From Hippasteria phrygiana (taxonomy: Eukaryota > Echinodermata > Asteroidea > Valvatida > Goniasteridae), in contig JAZGUH010000089.1 of the NCBI GenBank assembly GCA_037893225.1, forward strand, positions 1,116,001 through 1,180,000: a stretch of DNA of 64,000 bases, read 5' to 3'. Position numbers and translations under genes: made by a program. Below are positions 27,001-48,000 of this stretch, in pieces (the stretch's first letter is position 1; every line of letters starts with the position of its first letter). Below the pieces are notes generated by a model. That model ran no database searches. It had not been told where the DNA came from and saw only the letters and a program-made list of their open reading frames with translations.

Positions 27001-30000
27001 CGTTAAATATGATCGATAGCGTGTCATATATTAATTGAAATATGCACCTTTTGCCAGAATTGAAGCCCGTGGTGAAAGAGTCGTATGCAAGTTTTATTAA
27101 GAAGATTCTGAATTTTAAACAGGGGATCGTGTTGGATCCGTGCGTTAAGTTAAAGAAGGTGGAATGTGCAGCATGTCAAATACAGTAATGGTGGCTCCGG
27201 TCTATTTTCACGCAAAGAGAAAACTGCTGAGGTGATGAAGTTAAGGACTTGACGTTAAGGACTTGACACTCCCACCACCACGCGCTGTGTAAACACCTTC
27301 AGTCGGGGATCTCATATTGTCCTGTTGTTCATACGTTAACTTTTTCGCAAGGACCCTCATTGGTTTTGTACACGATTTTCAAACGGGGACCTTTCTTAAC
27401 CGGGGACCCTATTTTGCCCTATTGTTAAAGGTCCCCATTGAATGCAAAAACAACCCCACCAGCACCAACACTTACTCAAAACTATGTAGCCTGGCACAAC
27501 CTAACAAAACCAAATCTTAAAAGAGGATGGAACTTCGCCAAGGAAAGTAAAAGTCTGCGGTTCGTATTTAAAAGTACTAAATTTGATATTGCCTATAGTA
27601 CCATACTTTTATACCAGAATGTGATAATTGATCGTGCACCATGACCTATATAGGTAGGTACTTGAACAGAGTTAAAACATGCTCTGACGTATGTTACCCA
27701 TAGGAAACCGCATCTGTTGCTTAATGCATATCATGAATATCACAAGAAGCAAATCGCCAGCCAACAAAGGGCTTCCAAAATCTGGAGAAGTAAAAGGCAT
27801 ATACTATACCTGGAAACTTCGAACACCTGTGTCCGTAAGCACATATCAAACACGGGGCAATTGAACGGTAGATTTGGCGAGGGTAAACAAGGGGCTGTGA
27901 GCTAGCAAACACAGCGGCTTTCTTCACTGTCTTGTTCAATATGCCGAAATATTTGTGGGGTAGGGTGGGGACAAACAAGCTACCGGCCGTTGTATGTGTC
28001 TGGCATATTTTGGGGGTGGACGCGTGTTATGAGCAACAGAAGTGTTTGATAACTTTGAGTTTTTGAGCATTAAGAAAAAGAAATAGAATGCAAAGATTGG
28101 GGTATCAAAGTTTGAAATTGTTTTACAGTTTATGAGCGAAACTGAGCATACTTTCAGTCACGCATAATGTCAGTTTATACTGCTTTATGGAACAAACTGT
28201 AAAATGATTCAGCCGTAGTAATCATTTCATCTTTAACTGTTGAACATGGCTGACTAAACAATGGCCATTCTCTTATGGTTTTGTTCCACGTTGGTATTTC
28301 AGCCTAACAATTACTGAAACTGTGGACAGTTATCTCTGTTTTGGTAGCTCGAAATTGTATCTTTACTTGTTTTCCCATCAGTGCGCCGTCTGTTTCATTT
28401 TTGTTTCTAGGACAATTGTTAGGGAATAAAAATAGAACAAAAATGGCAAAGGCTATACTTTAATACGTGACCTGATGATGACCCATTTCTTACCATTTTT
28501 TTCTCAGCTGTGCCATGATTTTAACCTGAGATGCGTTTAATTCTGTGAATAGATTATAACAAGAAAACCGATAGGGGGACCAATCACTTGCCACGTGGCC
28601 CCTTTCATCCTCGTTCAAACAAAACTTCATTAGAAGGGGAGACCAAATTAATATCCATTCGGCGCTGTCAAGATCCAACGTGTTGGTATTAGTTTTCATA
28701 TATTGATATTGTTCCCGGGTCGGCCGGTAAACACTGCCTTTATGAAGAGAGCGGGGTTGTTCCTAGGCGTTGATCACACAGCGTGATATCCAGGTTTCCT
28801 CGGCCGTGCGCTTAGGCTGTGGACATTGCATCGGGCCCGGTGATGATACGCCAATCCCCTGGTTCCCCCACGGAAACAAAATGAGTGGCATCATCGTCAA
28901 CGCCACAAAGAAACGCGGCAAGTTTGCCTTAGCCGCTACGCCGAGAATGCCTGTTAATTTTACAACAGGAAGCTGATTGAAGCAGGCTGCCTGCGTGTAC
29001 AGCTTTTTTTCAAGATTTGTTTTGAGCGGGGCTTGGGTGAGAACTCCCCCGGTCTATCCTTCGATGGCCCGGGTTGACATACTGAGCTTTTCTTGGTAGA
29101 GGAAGTGTGAGCCGCACGAGACGTGCTTGGCAGCTTCCGCTAGAAAACGGCACAGAAAATGAGCTGTTGGTTTGAAGTGTTTTGTATCTAGGTACCATTT
29201 CATCGCTCTCTTAATAGCTTGTGAAAAAAAGTCCCTCGTTTGGTCTTCGTATTTCTATAAAATCACTTCAACGTCAACAACCGGGAATTCAACCGTTGTA
29301 GGCCTACCACACTCTCAACGTGAGTATTTTCATGAGTATTTTCTAAAATAAAAGTATTGTTTCCATACCTCAAAAGTTCCACCAAATGCTTTTCCGCGTA
29401 AAAGCTCAGAAAGATTGCAAAGTTTGACAGGTGGTGAAAATTTCGAGGTATAAAATAAGTAACCTTATTGGCTGATGGTACGGGCTTATTGTATTCGAAC
29501 ATTTTCAGTCATCTCCAGAAAACTCGTCGTCAGACCTCAATACAAAGATGCTCGTATTTCAGGCCTTAATAATGTAGCGGATAAATTTAATGCTCCGACT
29601 GAAGTTTCAAAACTGACATAAACACCCTCAGAGATATATACGGTAGCATTTTGAGTGAAAGAAAAGAAAACACGACGACTCATTTTTGAAATATGGAAAA
29701 GGAAATGTAATACCAAATTCATTCTAAGCGTTTTATTTCACAATTACAATGACAATGACAATGACAATGGACTGAATAGGATATTGAATTGGCCTATTTC
29801 TTCTGAAACAGTTAACAACCGCCCAGATTTTGAAGTCTAGAATTCAAGACTCGCCGTGCCGTCTAATGAAGCGTACGAGGCTAGCAAACAAACTGCAGAA
29901 TGAAAGAGGGAGAATGCAAACATGGGGTATCGATTGGAAAATCCGTTTTGAGAGTCTAAATCTAATCTGCTTTGCGTCTAGTTTAGCGCGTTGTTTGTGC

Positions 30001-30805
30001 TAATATTAATCTATCAATAGCGGTCGTGTGTACACCTGTAAGACAGTACATAGATTGCTAAAACCAACAACAGTGTACACCTTATACGGATACCGGCTTG
30101 ATTGAAAAGAAGCGATATGCGTGTCTTTATTAATAAAAAAAACCACACATTTTTAAGACTTAATTTTTAATTTCAGACGCCATAGACTCATGGAATTGGA
30201 TTCCTACAGAGCTTCCATGAAGTGCATGTCTTTGTATTGATAGTGATTCGTTTAAATGAAATGTGATGGTTTGGATCAAATGTAATTATTTTTGTACTCT
30301 TCATTCAGAAAAAAAATGCACAAAAGGCTGCTTTTGTGTATTAAATTTTGTTGTCACTATTACGCTTGACCCACTTTCTAAACTTTGTCATGATTTCAAG
30401 GTTTTAAATCACCACGTGACCTTTAATCGCCAAGTCTATATCAAGATTTTGCATATGTGAGTTCTAAGAAACTAAAGAACCCCCCCCCCCCCCCCCAAAG
30501 TAAACAAATAATGATAATAAATTATTCGTACTTGCCGCCCAGCCTTTATTTGGGCGCTCCAAAAAAATTCCCGTTGATGCGCAAAATCAGGTACTAAAAC
30601 CAGGTCCTAATATCAGGTACCGGTACTTTAAATTGCGAAATGTCGTTATTATTTGTATCAACTCAAATACCAGATTTTTGTCACCCCTTGCGCATCGTGT
30701 TGAGCGTTCACGTCACTCTTTGATATTCTGGATGTTTGACACGCCCAGATAAAATATGCCATTGAATTAATGCTGTGTTTGTATATTATTGTTGTGTTTG
30801 CGTAG
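18001..30805. other. gene-free stretch upstream of sim exon 2
   Basis: No exon was identified, including the expected bHLH exon of sim. Simple repeats are AAAC runs at 18820-18845 and 20046-20080, G18 at 26934-26951, GACAAT x4 near 29747-29769 and C17 at 30480-30496. A repeat-family fragment lies at 27302-27440. A CACGTG E-box occurs near 30413. Confidence 0.35.
27302..27440 (-). repeat. diverged copy of the GCAATCGTGGAC repeat family
   Basis: GGTTTTGTACACGATTTTCA and surrounding spacing match the reverse complement of the repeats at 33189-33362 and 61985-62142. In this copy the ATCGTGGAC blocks appear as CGGGGACC-type sequence. Confidence 0.6.
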
Positions 30806-39588
<8,783 letters not shown>

Positions 39589-40065
39589 CTATCTAAATAT
39601 ACGCATGCGCTGTGTTTGATAAACAAATTCCAGTCATCTTGGCAACATGTTCTCAACACTGCCCCCTACAAGCTGGTTTGCCATTTTTCTTTGTTGCTGT
39701 GAATCACATAATCGTGTGCGTGTTAGCCTTTAGCTAGTTCGGTAGTTCCTCAAAATTTCGTATTAGGGAACCACAGACACATACGATTAACTATTGGTTA
39801 TTCAAACACAGTGGCGCCATCATCGCAATGACTAAAACCTGTAAAATATTGTCTATTTATTATGTTTGAGAGCCTGGACGGTGTTTTCTAGAACCTTGGT
39901 TGGGCAAGTAAGAACTGTGAAAGAATTTATGGTGAACATAATCTCATTGACACTCTCTGAATTTCAGACAAAGTGTGTTACCGTCCCACATGTCAAAGAA
40001 GAATGTCTTTACGGGTTAGTAAAACGTCATCCCTGGTGTCTTTTTGTTAAACGAAATCAAAACTT

Positions 40066-40071
40066 AATAAA
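40066..40071 (+). promoter_or_regulatory. candidate poly(A) signal for sim
   Basis: A canonical AATAAA lies about 480 nt downstream of the sim stop codon and before UBE3D. It is the first clear one after the stop. Its use is inferred from position only. Confidence 0.4.
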
Positions 40072-41163
40072 GTGAATTTGAATATCATTGAGGCATTCAA
40101 TCTAGACACTAACCATAATACAAATAACGAAGATTACTCACTAAGCTTGCTTGGAATTTACAAGCAAACTCTAAAATTCACCCTGACCATGTCTCGGGTT
40201 CTTTTCAGCAGTCATAACTTTACTTCTGTGTACTGATGACTTTGGGTCATAATAGTATTGTCTCTGACCTTTCATCTTTGACCTTTCATCTCTGACTTGC
40301 TCTAGTGCAGTCAATGGCAGCAATGAAGACAGTTTGGAGGTTACTGCTTTATCGTGACCTATTTTATTCTCATTATAGGCTCAATAGTGCTTCAAAACGT
40401 CTTTACCAAAGTAGAAGAAATTATGATTATTGAAAACAAACAGTTATCTAGCAAAAGCCATGAAAATTAAACCGTGTTAAGAATTCGTACATTGGAATGT
40501 ATGGGTTCGCTATTTGAATTGTTCGCATCTGGAAATGACACAATTTAATTACTTCTAAAAATAATATTGTGTCAATATTACATGGCTTTTTCAAACGGGT
40601 GAACGGTGCGTGAAAGTATGTTTCTTGGAATCTGAATAAGTATTTGTCATTCCAGACATTCTAGTAAAAATGTATAATCGATGCTTTGTTGAGCACGTAA
40701 ACAAATATTTTCATTCTATGCTCCGGCAGGACTACCCAAGACCCAATTAATTTTAGTATGATATCCAAACTGTCGTACTCACAAAGTGTACTACAGTACA
40801 TATTTTATACCAAGCAAGATATAGGACCAAAAAGTATAGCCTCTTGTCCCTATACCCTTCACACACTCGAGATTATTGTTACCTAACACATCCCCCGGGT
40901 ATCTGAAAGGAATTGCTGGGATTCTGGGAAGACAATTACCAACACAAAAGAGGGGGTGGGGGGGGGGGGGTCCCTTTGTCCCATATCTCGCTTTAAATGA
41001 CATACCTCTGTAGGAGCCAGAATTATATATATCAGTATACAAGTTAACCGCTATTCTGAACAGTTTATCGGTTTATCCTTGCCAAACAACCTTCTTCAAG
41101 TTGGCAAAGCAGGCAGCTCATACTTCTCTTATCCGAGTGTGCTTTGTACATCTCTATATAGCA

Positions 41164-41189
41164 CCCCCCCCCCCCCCCCCCCCCCCCCG
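41164..41189 (+). repeat. C26 homopolymer
   Basis: Twenty-six consecutive C in the sim-UBE3D spacer. Confidence 0.9.
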
Positions 41190-41800
41190 AGACAGGTGTC
41201 ATCAGATCAACCTGACGTCCTGCCTGTAGTATAGCGGTCACGTGCCATTGTCAGGTGACATTAGGACCAGCTTTGCAAGAGGTCTGTTATCCAATTAGCC
41301 GTTTTGGGATATGGTGGACACAAAAACTCTTAACGTGACCCCGAGGATAAATTTATCTTATTTATTATCTTTCATTAGATTCCTCTTGCCACTTGTACTT
41401 ATAAATCCTTGTCAATATAACTTATACATACTTGTAACGGTTTTATGATGAGAACAAAACATATTGATTATAGATAGCACCATGGTGGAATAAAATATTT
41501 TGAAAATACTTGACTTTTAAAGCCTTGTTTTTTTTCTGGTGTAAATAAAGAGTTGTTTTGTTTTTATAGAATTCAAATAGGCATCACAACAATCGGTATT
41601 TCCTCCGACTGGTCAAACAATTTGGCGATAAAAATCGGGACTTTTCTTTACAGAAAAATGTCCATCCCCCCCCCCCCCCATGCGGCGTTGCCCCGCCCCT
41701 TCCCTAGTCTTTTCTCCATTCTTGGTTGTGTGTGAAGTGTTGAATTTTACTTTAATCCAGCCCATCAAAAATAAGTAAATAACATGAAATGATTAATTAT

Positions 41801-41828
41801 GGGGGGGGGGGGGGGGGGGGGGGGGGGG
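41801..41828 (+). repeat. G28 homopolymer upstream of UBE3D
   Basis: Twenty-eight consecutive G end 75 bp before the UBE3D ATG, so probably in its promoter or 5' UTR. The tract could form a G-quadruplex. Length is uncertain in sequencing. Confidence 0.9.
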
Positions 41829-41903
41829 CTGGGGCTGTAGTTGGTAATTTCCCGTTAAATTGAAACATCGCCCCCAAGTGTCGAATAGGTGCAAATTGAT
41901 AAA

Positions 41904-42013
41904 ATGGCGGCCCACACAAACGTGTTCAGTATTTTTCTTGAGGTTCGTCAACAAATTCGTGCCGTTCAAGCCGTGTTACGAATAAACGAGCCGTGGAAAA
42001 GTGAAGATTCTTG
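41904..42013 (+). CDS. UBE3D: UBE3D exon 1 with start codon
   Basis: The ATG in aaaATGGcgg has a good start context. Thirty-six codons plus TG precede donor gtaagg. The product begins MAAHTNVFSIFLEVRQQIRA. The human protein begins MAAS and has an equivalent VFLEVRGQL motif, which supports this start. Confidence 0.9.
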
Positions 42014-45000
42014 GTAAGGGAACAATTTTTTGGTCTTAAACAGTGTACGTAGTGTAGTTTTGGCCATTTTGTTTTTGTTAACTCATTCAGTCATTGAAAT
42101 AACATGTCTGCCAAAAATTCTGCACGTTAGGCTGCTATTTGTTAAGTGCGCTGTCTACGTCTGGTAGCCCATGGAGGAATAAAACACATCGAGCTCGACA
42201 CGGGTAAAAACCTATGCATCTGCTGTTTATAGAATCAACAGTTTTGACTATATATCTCAAACATTTTAAACCAGCATGACAAGTGATAGCCCTAGAAGGA
42301 CGCCATGATATGGCGTCCTAGCGCCCAAGTATGCAAAACAGTCCTATGCTAGAAACCGAAGATCAAAAATCACACTTTACCTGCATAAATATTCTTGGCA
42401 TTATCTTCGTCAAACAGTTCAACAGCCCATCTCCCCGGTCGGATAGAAATATTCCTCCAAGAATGTCAAGAACCGGAGATATTTAGAACGTTCATCAACA
42501 GATTGCGCAATTTACAGTCGCCGCGTGCACGGCCGAAATTGCGCCCTCTGTTGTTGATGAACATTCAAGATGTGCGGACAAGGTATTAATTACTCCTCGT
42601 GTTTGTGAAGTCAGCATCGCGTGGAGACGATTTTGCGCCGCAAATATCTCCTGTTCTTGACATTCTTGGAGGAATATTTCTATCCGACCGGGGAGATGGG
42701 CTGTTGAACTGTTTGACGAAGATGATGCCAAGAATATTTATGCAGGTAAAGTGTGATTTTTGATCTTCGGTTTCTAGCATAGGACTGTTTTGCATACTTG
42801 GGCGCTAGGACGCCATATCATGGCATCCTTCTAGGGCTAGACAAGTGAATGTAGGCCAAGTTGGGCATTGTTGGGTAGCCTTTGCCAAATTGCACCAGGT
42901 TGTGTCTGTTTTCCTTCATCCATGGCGGGACTTGGGAGTCATAAAACTAAATGTAATTCTCACTCACTTGTCAGATTTCCACAGAAATTGTTCACCAGGA
43001 ATTTGTGGGCCACAGGCCGCAGTCCATTCTCTTGGTCGGCATATGACTATGACTGAGGTCACTGGGTCTTGTTTTTTGTCTCTGATTGGTCAGTGGTAGC
43101 TGTTACCTGATCGCACCCTCTGGACTCAAAGGGGAATGAATATTTATTATATTAAATTATTGTCCTAACAGCTACACCTTTTTATTAAAGATTTTCAAAT
43201 TTCACTGTTTTATGCAGTAAAAAAATCTCCCACGTTATACCTAAAAAAAAAATTGTTTTAATTTTGTATTACTGTAAAACAATGGACAAAACACGTAATT
43301 CCCTGTACAAATTGAATGGAGGGCTTCCCCTTTGCCCGACGCCAAGTGCAATTGATGAAACAGCCTCCGACCAAGAGAATGCAAATTCATCCGATCAATC
43401 GTAGCTCCCAAGCTTCCCGAGTCATGAAGCTGTATAAACAGCTCCCTCTATTGATTACATCTTGCACATTCAACACAATTTAATACTTGTGATCAATAGA
43501 GGGCACTATTACAATCTTTGTAATTCAACCATCTCATTTTTATAGTTTTTCGGAATACATGTATATAGGCCTAGTCAGAGTTTAGGATTTGAGGTCCCAC
43601 AATACACATTCAAAAGGCAAAAATGGGCCAAAACTGCTCTGTATTGTTCATCTAAATTTATTTGCGATTCACAGGCTTTACCCATGGTTGGATGTGTGGT
43701 TAATGATAAAGTGCAGCAAGTATCTAGGCTCTACATTTGTACTTATCAGTCGGTGGGCCAGTCAAATCATTGAAATAAACACTTCAGTTGTCGACTGTAC
43801 ACCAACAGCAAAATCTAGAACATTATGATCATGATATTTCCTGATTTGTCTCGTGTCTCCGAAAATGTGTTTCACATACAAAAAAATATTCAAGTCTTCT
43901 TTTTTTTATTTCTGACAATTCAGCCACCAAGGTGCATTCCCATCTTGCCTCCAGAAATTGGGTAGACTGCAGGTGGAAGTTACACCTGGTTCTCTCAACT
44001 TTATAACTCCTTCTGATGGCTGCTGTCATGTTTTCCCGTTGACACCAATCTGTCTCCTCCCTAAAACCTGCAATGGACTCAAGTGGGTGAGAATAGTTTG
44101 TTTTCAAACGTTTCTTGGAATAATTACACCAGTTACCAATTTTTGCCTGTTTTAGTTACTAAAATGTATACATAATGCAGTGGATTCTATTTTAGCATTA
44201 TTATTTTTTGTACAACTGCTGATGCATGCATTTTTCTACGATAAATGAAAGACAAATAATTTATAAATGAAACAAAATTCTGTGCTAGTTCATTATTCAT
44301 TCAAATCAATTATTCATACATGTACATATATGTAGATTAAAGAAAAAAAGTCCCTGCAAGTCCTTTCACAAGTCCTATTGCAAGTCTATTCAGAAGTCCT
44401 TTCATAAAGCCAGTCACAAGTAACTGGATGAACAATGAGAAAGGAATGCCTTTGTCAAAGCTCATTTGAATAGCTTGCGATTGGGATTAGGACCAGAGGG
44501 CTTGTGATAGACTTGCAGGGACTTGTGATGGACTGGAATACATCCTTGCTTTACATTAATGTATCCTCACCTTTCCAGTAGCAATGTGCAGTAAACTATG
44601 CAAATGAAAAAATTACATGTACATTGTACCAGCGAAAAACTGAACATAAACATCTCTCTTTCATTAATTGTGTTCAAATTGGATAATTTGACTGCAGCTA
44701 CAAACAATTGAAGAATAAAGAGGCATTTCTATGGTAAGGATGGTCAAGTACATATCTCAGCTGTACTGAGTGTGGACAATTAATAACTCAGCCATCAAAT
44801 GTTTTTATCCATTAACCGTAACCCTGCTAAATGCAACAGAATGCACCAACGGTAAAAAGTTGTTGCAAATTGTTGCATTGAGCAGGCAACACATTTCTCC
44901 TGGTCTTAAGCCCGGTTCATACTTCATGCGAATGCGAATGTGAAGCGAATTTGACGTCATGAAACATTCGCAGCGAAGATTCGCACAGGTTGAAATGTGT

Positions 45001-48000
45001 TCAACTTTTGCGAATTCGCAGCGCGAATATTTGGCGTTGATGTCATAAATTCGCTTCGCATTCGCATAAAGTATGAACCAGGCTTTATGCATTTTGTTGC
45101 ACCCAGCAGGCTTACTGGTTGGTATACCAGCCTAACCCTACACAATGCAACAGAATCCACTGTTAGCATGTTGTTGCATTGAGCAGGCAACACATTTCTC
45201 CTGGTCTTATGCGTTTTGTTGCACCCAGCAGGCTTGCTGGTTGGTATACCAGCCTAACCCTACACAATGCAACCAAATCCACTGTTGCATGTTGTTGCAT
45301 TGAGCAGGCAACACATTTCTCCTGGTCTTATGCGTTTTGTTGCACCCAGCAGGCTTGCTGGTTGGTATACCAGCCTAACCCTACACAATGCAACAGAATC
45401 CACTGTTAGCATGTTGTTGCACTGAGCAGGCAACACATTTCTCCTGGTCTTATGCGTTTTGTTGCACCCAGCAGGCTTGCTGGTTGGTATACCAGCCTAA
45501 CCCTACACAATGCAACAGAATCCACTGTTGCATGTTGTTGCATTGAGCAGGCAACACATTTCTCCTGGTCTTATGCGTTTTGTTGCACCCAGCAGGCTTG
45601 CTGGTTGGTATACCAGCCTAACCCTACACAATGCAACAGAATCCACTGTTGCATGTTGTTGCATTGAGCAGGCAACACATTTCTCCTGGTCTTATACGTT
45701 TTGTTGCACCCAGCAGGCTTGCTGGTTGGTATACCAGCCTAACCCTACACAATGCAACAAAATCCACTGTTAGCATGTTGTTGCATTGAGCAGGGTTCTT
45801 ATTCAGCTGTGTTGCATTCTGTTGCATTTAGCAGGGTGCCTGTACCCCTTGGGGGTTAGGGTTAATAATCAGTGCCCTCACCTCCTCCCTTTCTAGGTAC
45901 CAGACGAAGGCCTTCACATGAGGCTGCAGTTGGCAGGGACTTGGGAAGCAGGGGGCCAACGTGAGATGGATGAAGTCCGAGAGAAGGAAGAACTTGAGTT
46001 CCTACGGAGCGCTGCTTGCATTATGATGTGCAGAACTTGTAGTGGGACGATGGTGGCTAATCCCTGGTAAATCATCCATTGGGATTTGATCTAAAGAAAG
46101 GCAAAAAATGAAAATATTTCCATTTTAACCCCTTCTGGCCAGTTGTTATTAATGCGGTGATGGTATAAGACGGGCTTGTATACAAACAATAGGCAAACAA
46201 TGGATTGAGTACATGCAGGAATGTGCCTATAGGTACAACCGGCCAAGTGGTCTTTTTCAAACTGGCTGTCGTCCACATTCAAGAGGTTAGATTTCACTTG
46301 CAAAGTACCTTTTTTTTGAAAATTTAGTAATAGTTACCAGTACTAGTGTTGATAGAAAACAGATTTTCCCCAGGAATAAAACCATATCAAGTAGGTACCA
46401 GTGATGTAGTCGAGACCATCGCAAGACCAGGCACAAGACCAGCTTGTTACAGGCACAAGACCAGCTTGTTACAGGCACAAGACCAGCTTGTTACAGGCAC
46501 AAGACCAGCTTGTTACAGGCACAAGACCAGCTTGTTACAGGCACAAGTAACAGGCATAAACCATGACAAAGGAATGCTTTTATTACAGTTTATTTGAATA
46601 GCTTGAGACTTGAATTAAGACTGAAGGTCTTGTGCTGGTCTTGTGCTGGTCTTGTGCTGGTCTTGTGCTGGTCTTGTGCTGGTCTTGTGCTGGTCTTGTG
46701 CTGGTCTTGTGCTGGTCTTGTGCTGGTCTTGTGCTGGTCTTGTGCTGGTCTTGTGCTGGTCTTGTGCTGGTCTTGCAGGGTCTTGCAGGGTCTTGCAGGG
46801 TCCTGTGATGGTCTGGTGATGGTCTTGCAGGGTCTTGCAGGGTCTTGCAGGGTCTTGCAGGGTCTTGCAGGGTCTTGCAGGGTCTTGCAGGGTCTTGTGA
46901 TGGTCTTGACTACATCACTAGTAGGTACATGTACACAACAAACAAGTAAACATGTTTAGAAATATAATGAAACATTGCCCTCATGCTTACATTATTGTCG
47001 CAGCATTTTCGACAGAGTCCTTCCTCTTCCATCTGAAAACTGGAGGGAGATGTCAGAAAGCTGGTGTTGTCATGGCAACGAAGGGACCAGGAAATTTGCC
47101 AGTCAGTCACTCAGGCCATCAGAAAAAGATTGCCTTGTGGGTAATCTGTACCTTCTGATGCATCCCAGCATGCTTTGCAAGGATGCTTTACTACTTGCTT
47201 CAAGAAACGGAAAACTACAGAACAGTGAGGCATCTAAAGATAATAAGGTACGGTGACACTTCAGCTGGGTGGGTGGGGGAGAGGAGGGAGGGGGGAAGTA
47301 GTTTTTAACAGCATTGATAGGTTTGTGCACAGTTTGGATTGAGGTACTGTTTTATGTTAGTTTTTTGTTTAAAAAATTTCAAAGTGAACAAAGAAAACTG
47401 GCTGGTGCGGGATTTGAATCTGTGACCTGAATACCGTACCGGCACTCTACTAACTGAGCTATCTTGCCCTATGTTGGCGGTCTCCAAAATTCTCTGTATC
47501 TTTGTTTTGGGGAACTATGTTTTATGTTAGTTAGTTTTCCACATTACGTCTAGAAGTAAAGATGCTGTAGACAGTTTCTATATTCGGTAACCTGTGCAGA
47601 CCGGAAAACAATAGAGGATAAAAGAATGAAAAGGTCTCCACAAGGAAATTCTAAAGAGAAAATGTCTCTACAAGTCTATGGAGGAATGCTTCAGTATCGG
47701 AAAGAACGAAGCCATGTCTCCACAGGGATATCAATTTAAGAAAGTGTATATTGATTTGTTTTACACACACTCTACAATATTGGTCTGCTGCCCTCACTTG
47801 TTTAACTTCCCACAAGACTAATTCAAAGCGTTTCAGTAATGGGAGAGCTTGTCCCTGTTTTGAAAAGGAAGGCATCATTGGAAATGACATGAGTAATACC
47901 AAAATTTGAAAGGTCCCAGCATTTACAAGCTTGTTATTTCAAAGAAAACCCCCCAAAATGTTGCACTCTTTTGTTTCCAAAGTAACAGTTTCAACATTGA

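Larger units (their letters stand above)
39589..41903. other. sim 3' UTR and spacer before UBE3D
   Basis: No coding exon is recognised here. It should hold the sim 3' UTR and the UBE3D promoter and 5' UTR. It contains G13 at 40958-40970, C26 at 41164-41189, a C tract at about 41667-41679 and G28 at 41801-41828. The G28 tract ends 75 bp before the UBE3D start codon. Confidence 0.6.

Noticed and set aside
42395..42795. Matching ORFs on both strands (TAHLPGRIEIFLQECQE)
   Set aside because: They arise because the two arms of a foldback element are inverted copies, not from a protein gene.
45179..45773. Several 70-90 codon ORFs with repeated GLMRFVAPSRLAGWYTS motif
   Set aside because: They are translations of the 121-bp tandem unit on different frames; the unit length is not a multiple of three, so the frames shift between units.
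46594..46959. 121-codon ORF rich in Leu, Val, Cys and Trp
   Set aside because: It is a translation of the 11-bp and 10-bp tandem units in the foldback arm; periodic residues follow from the DNA repeat.
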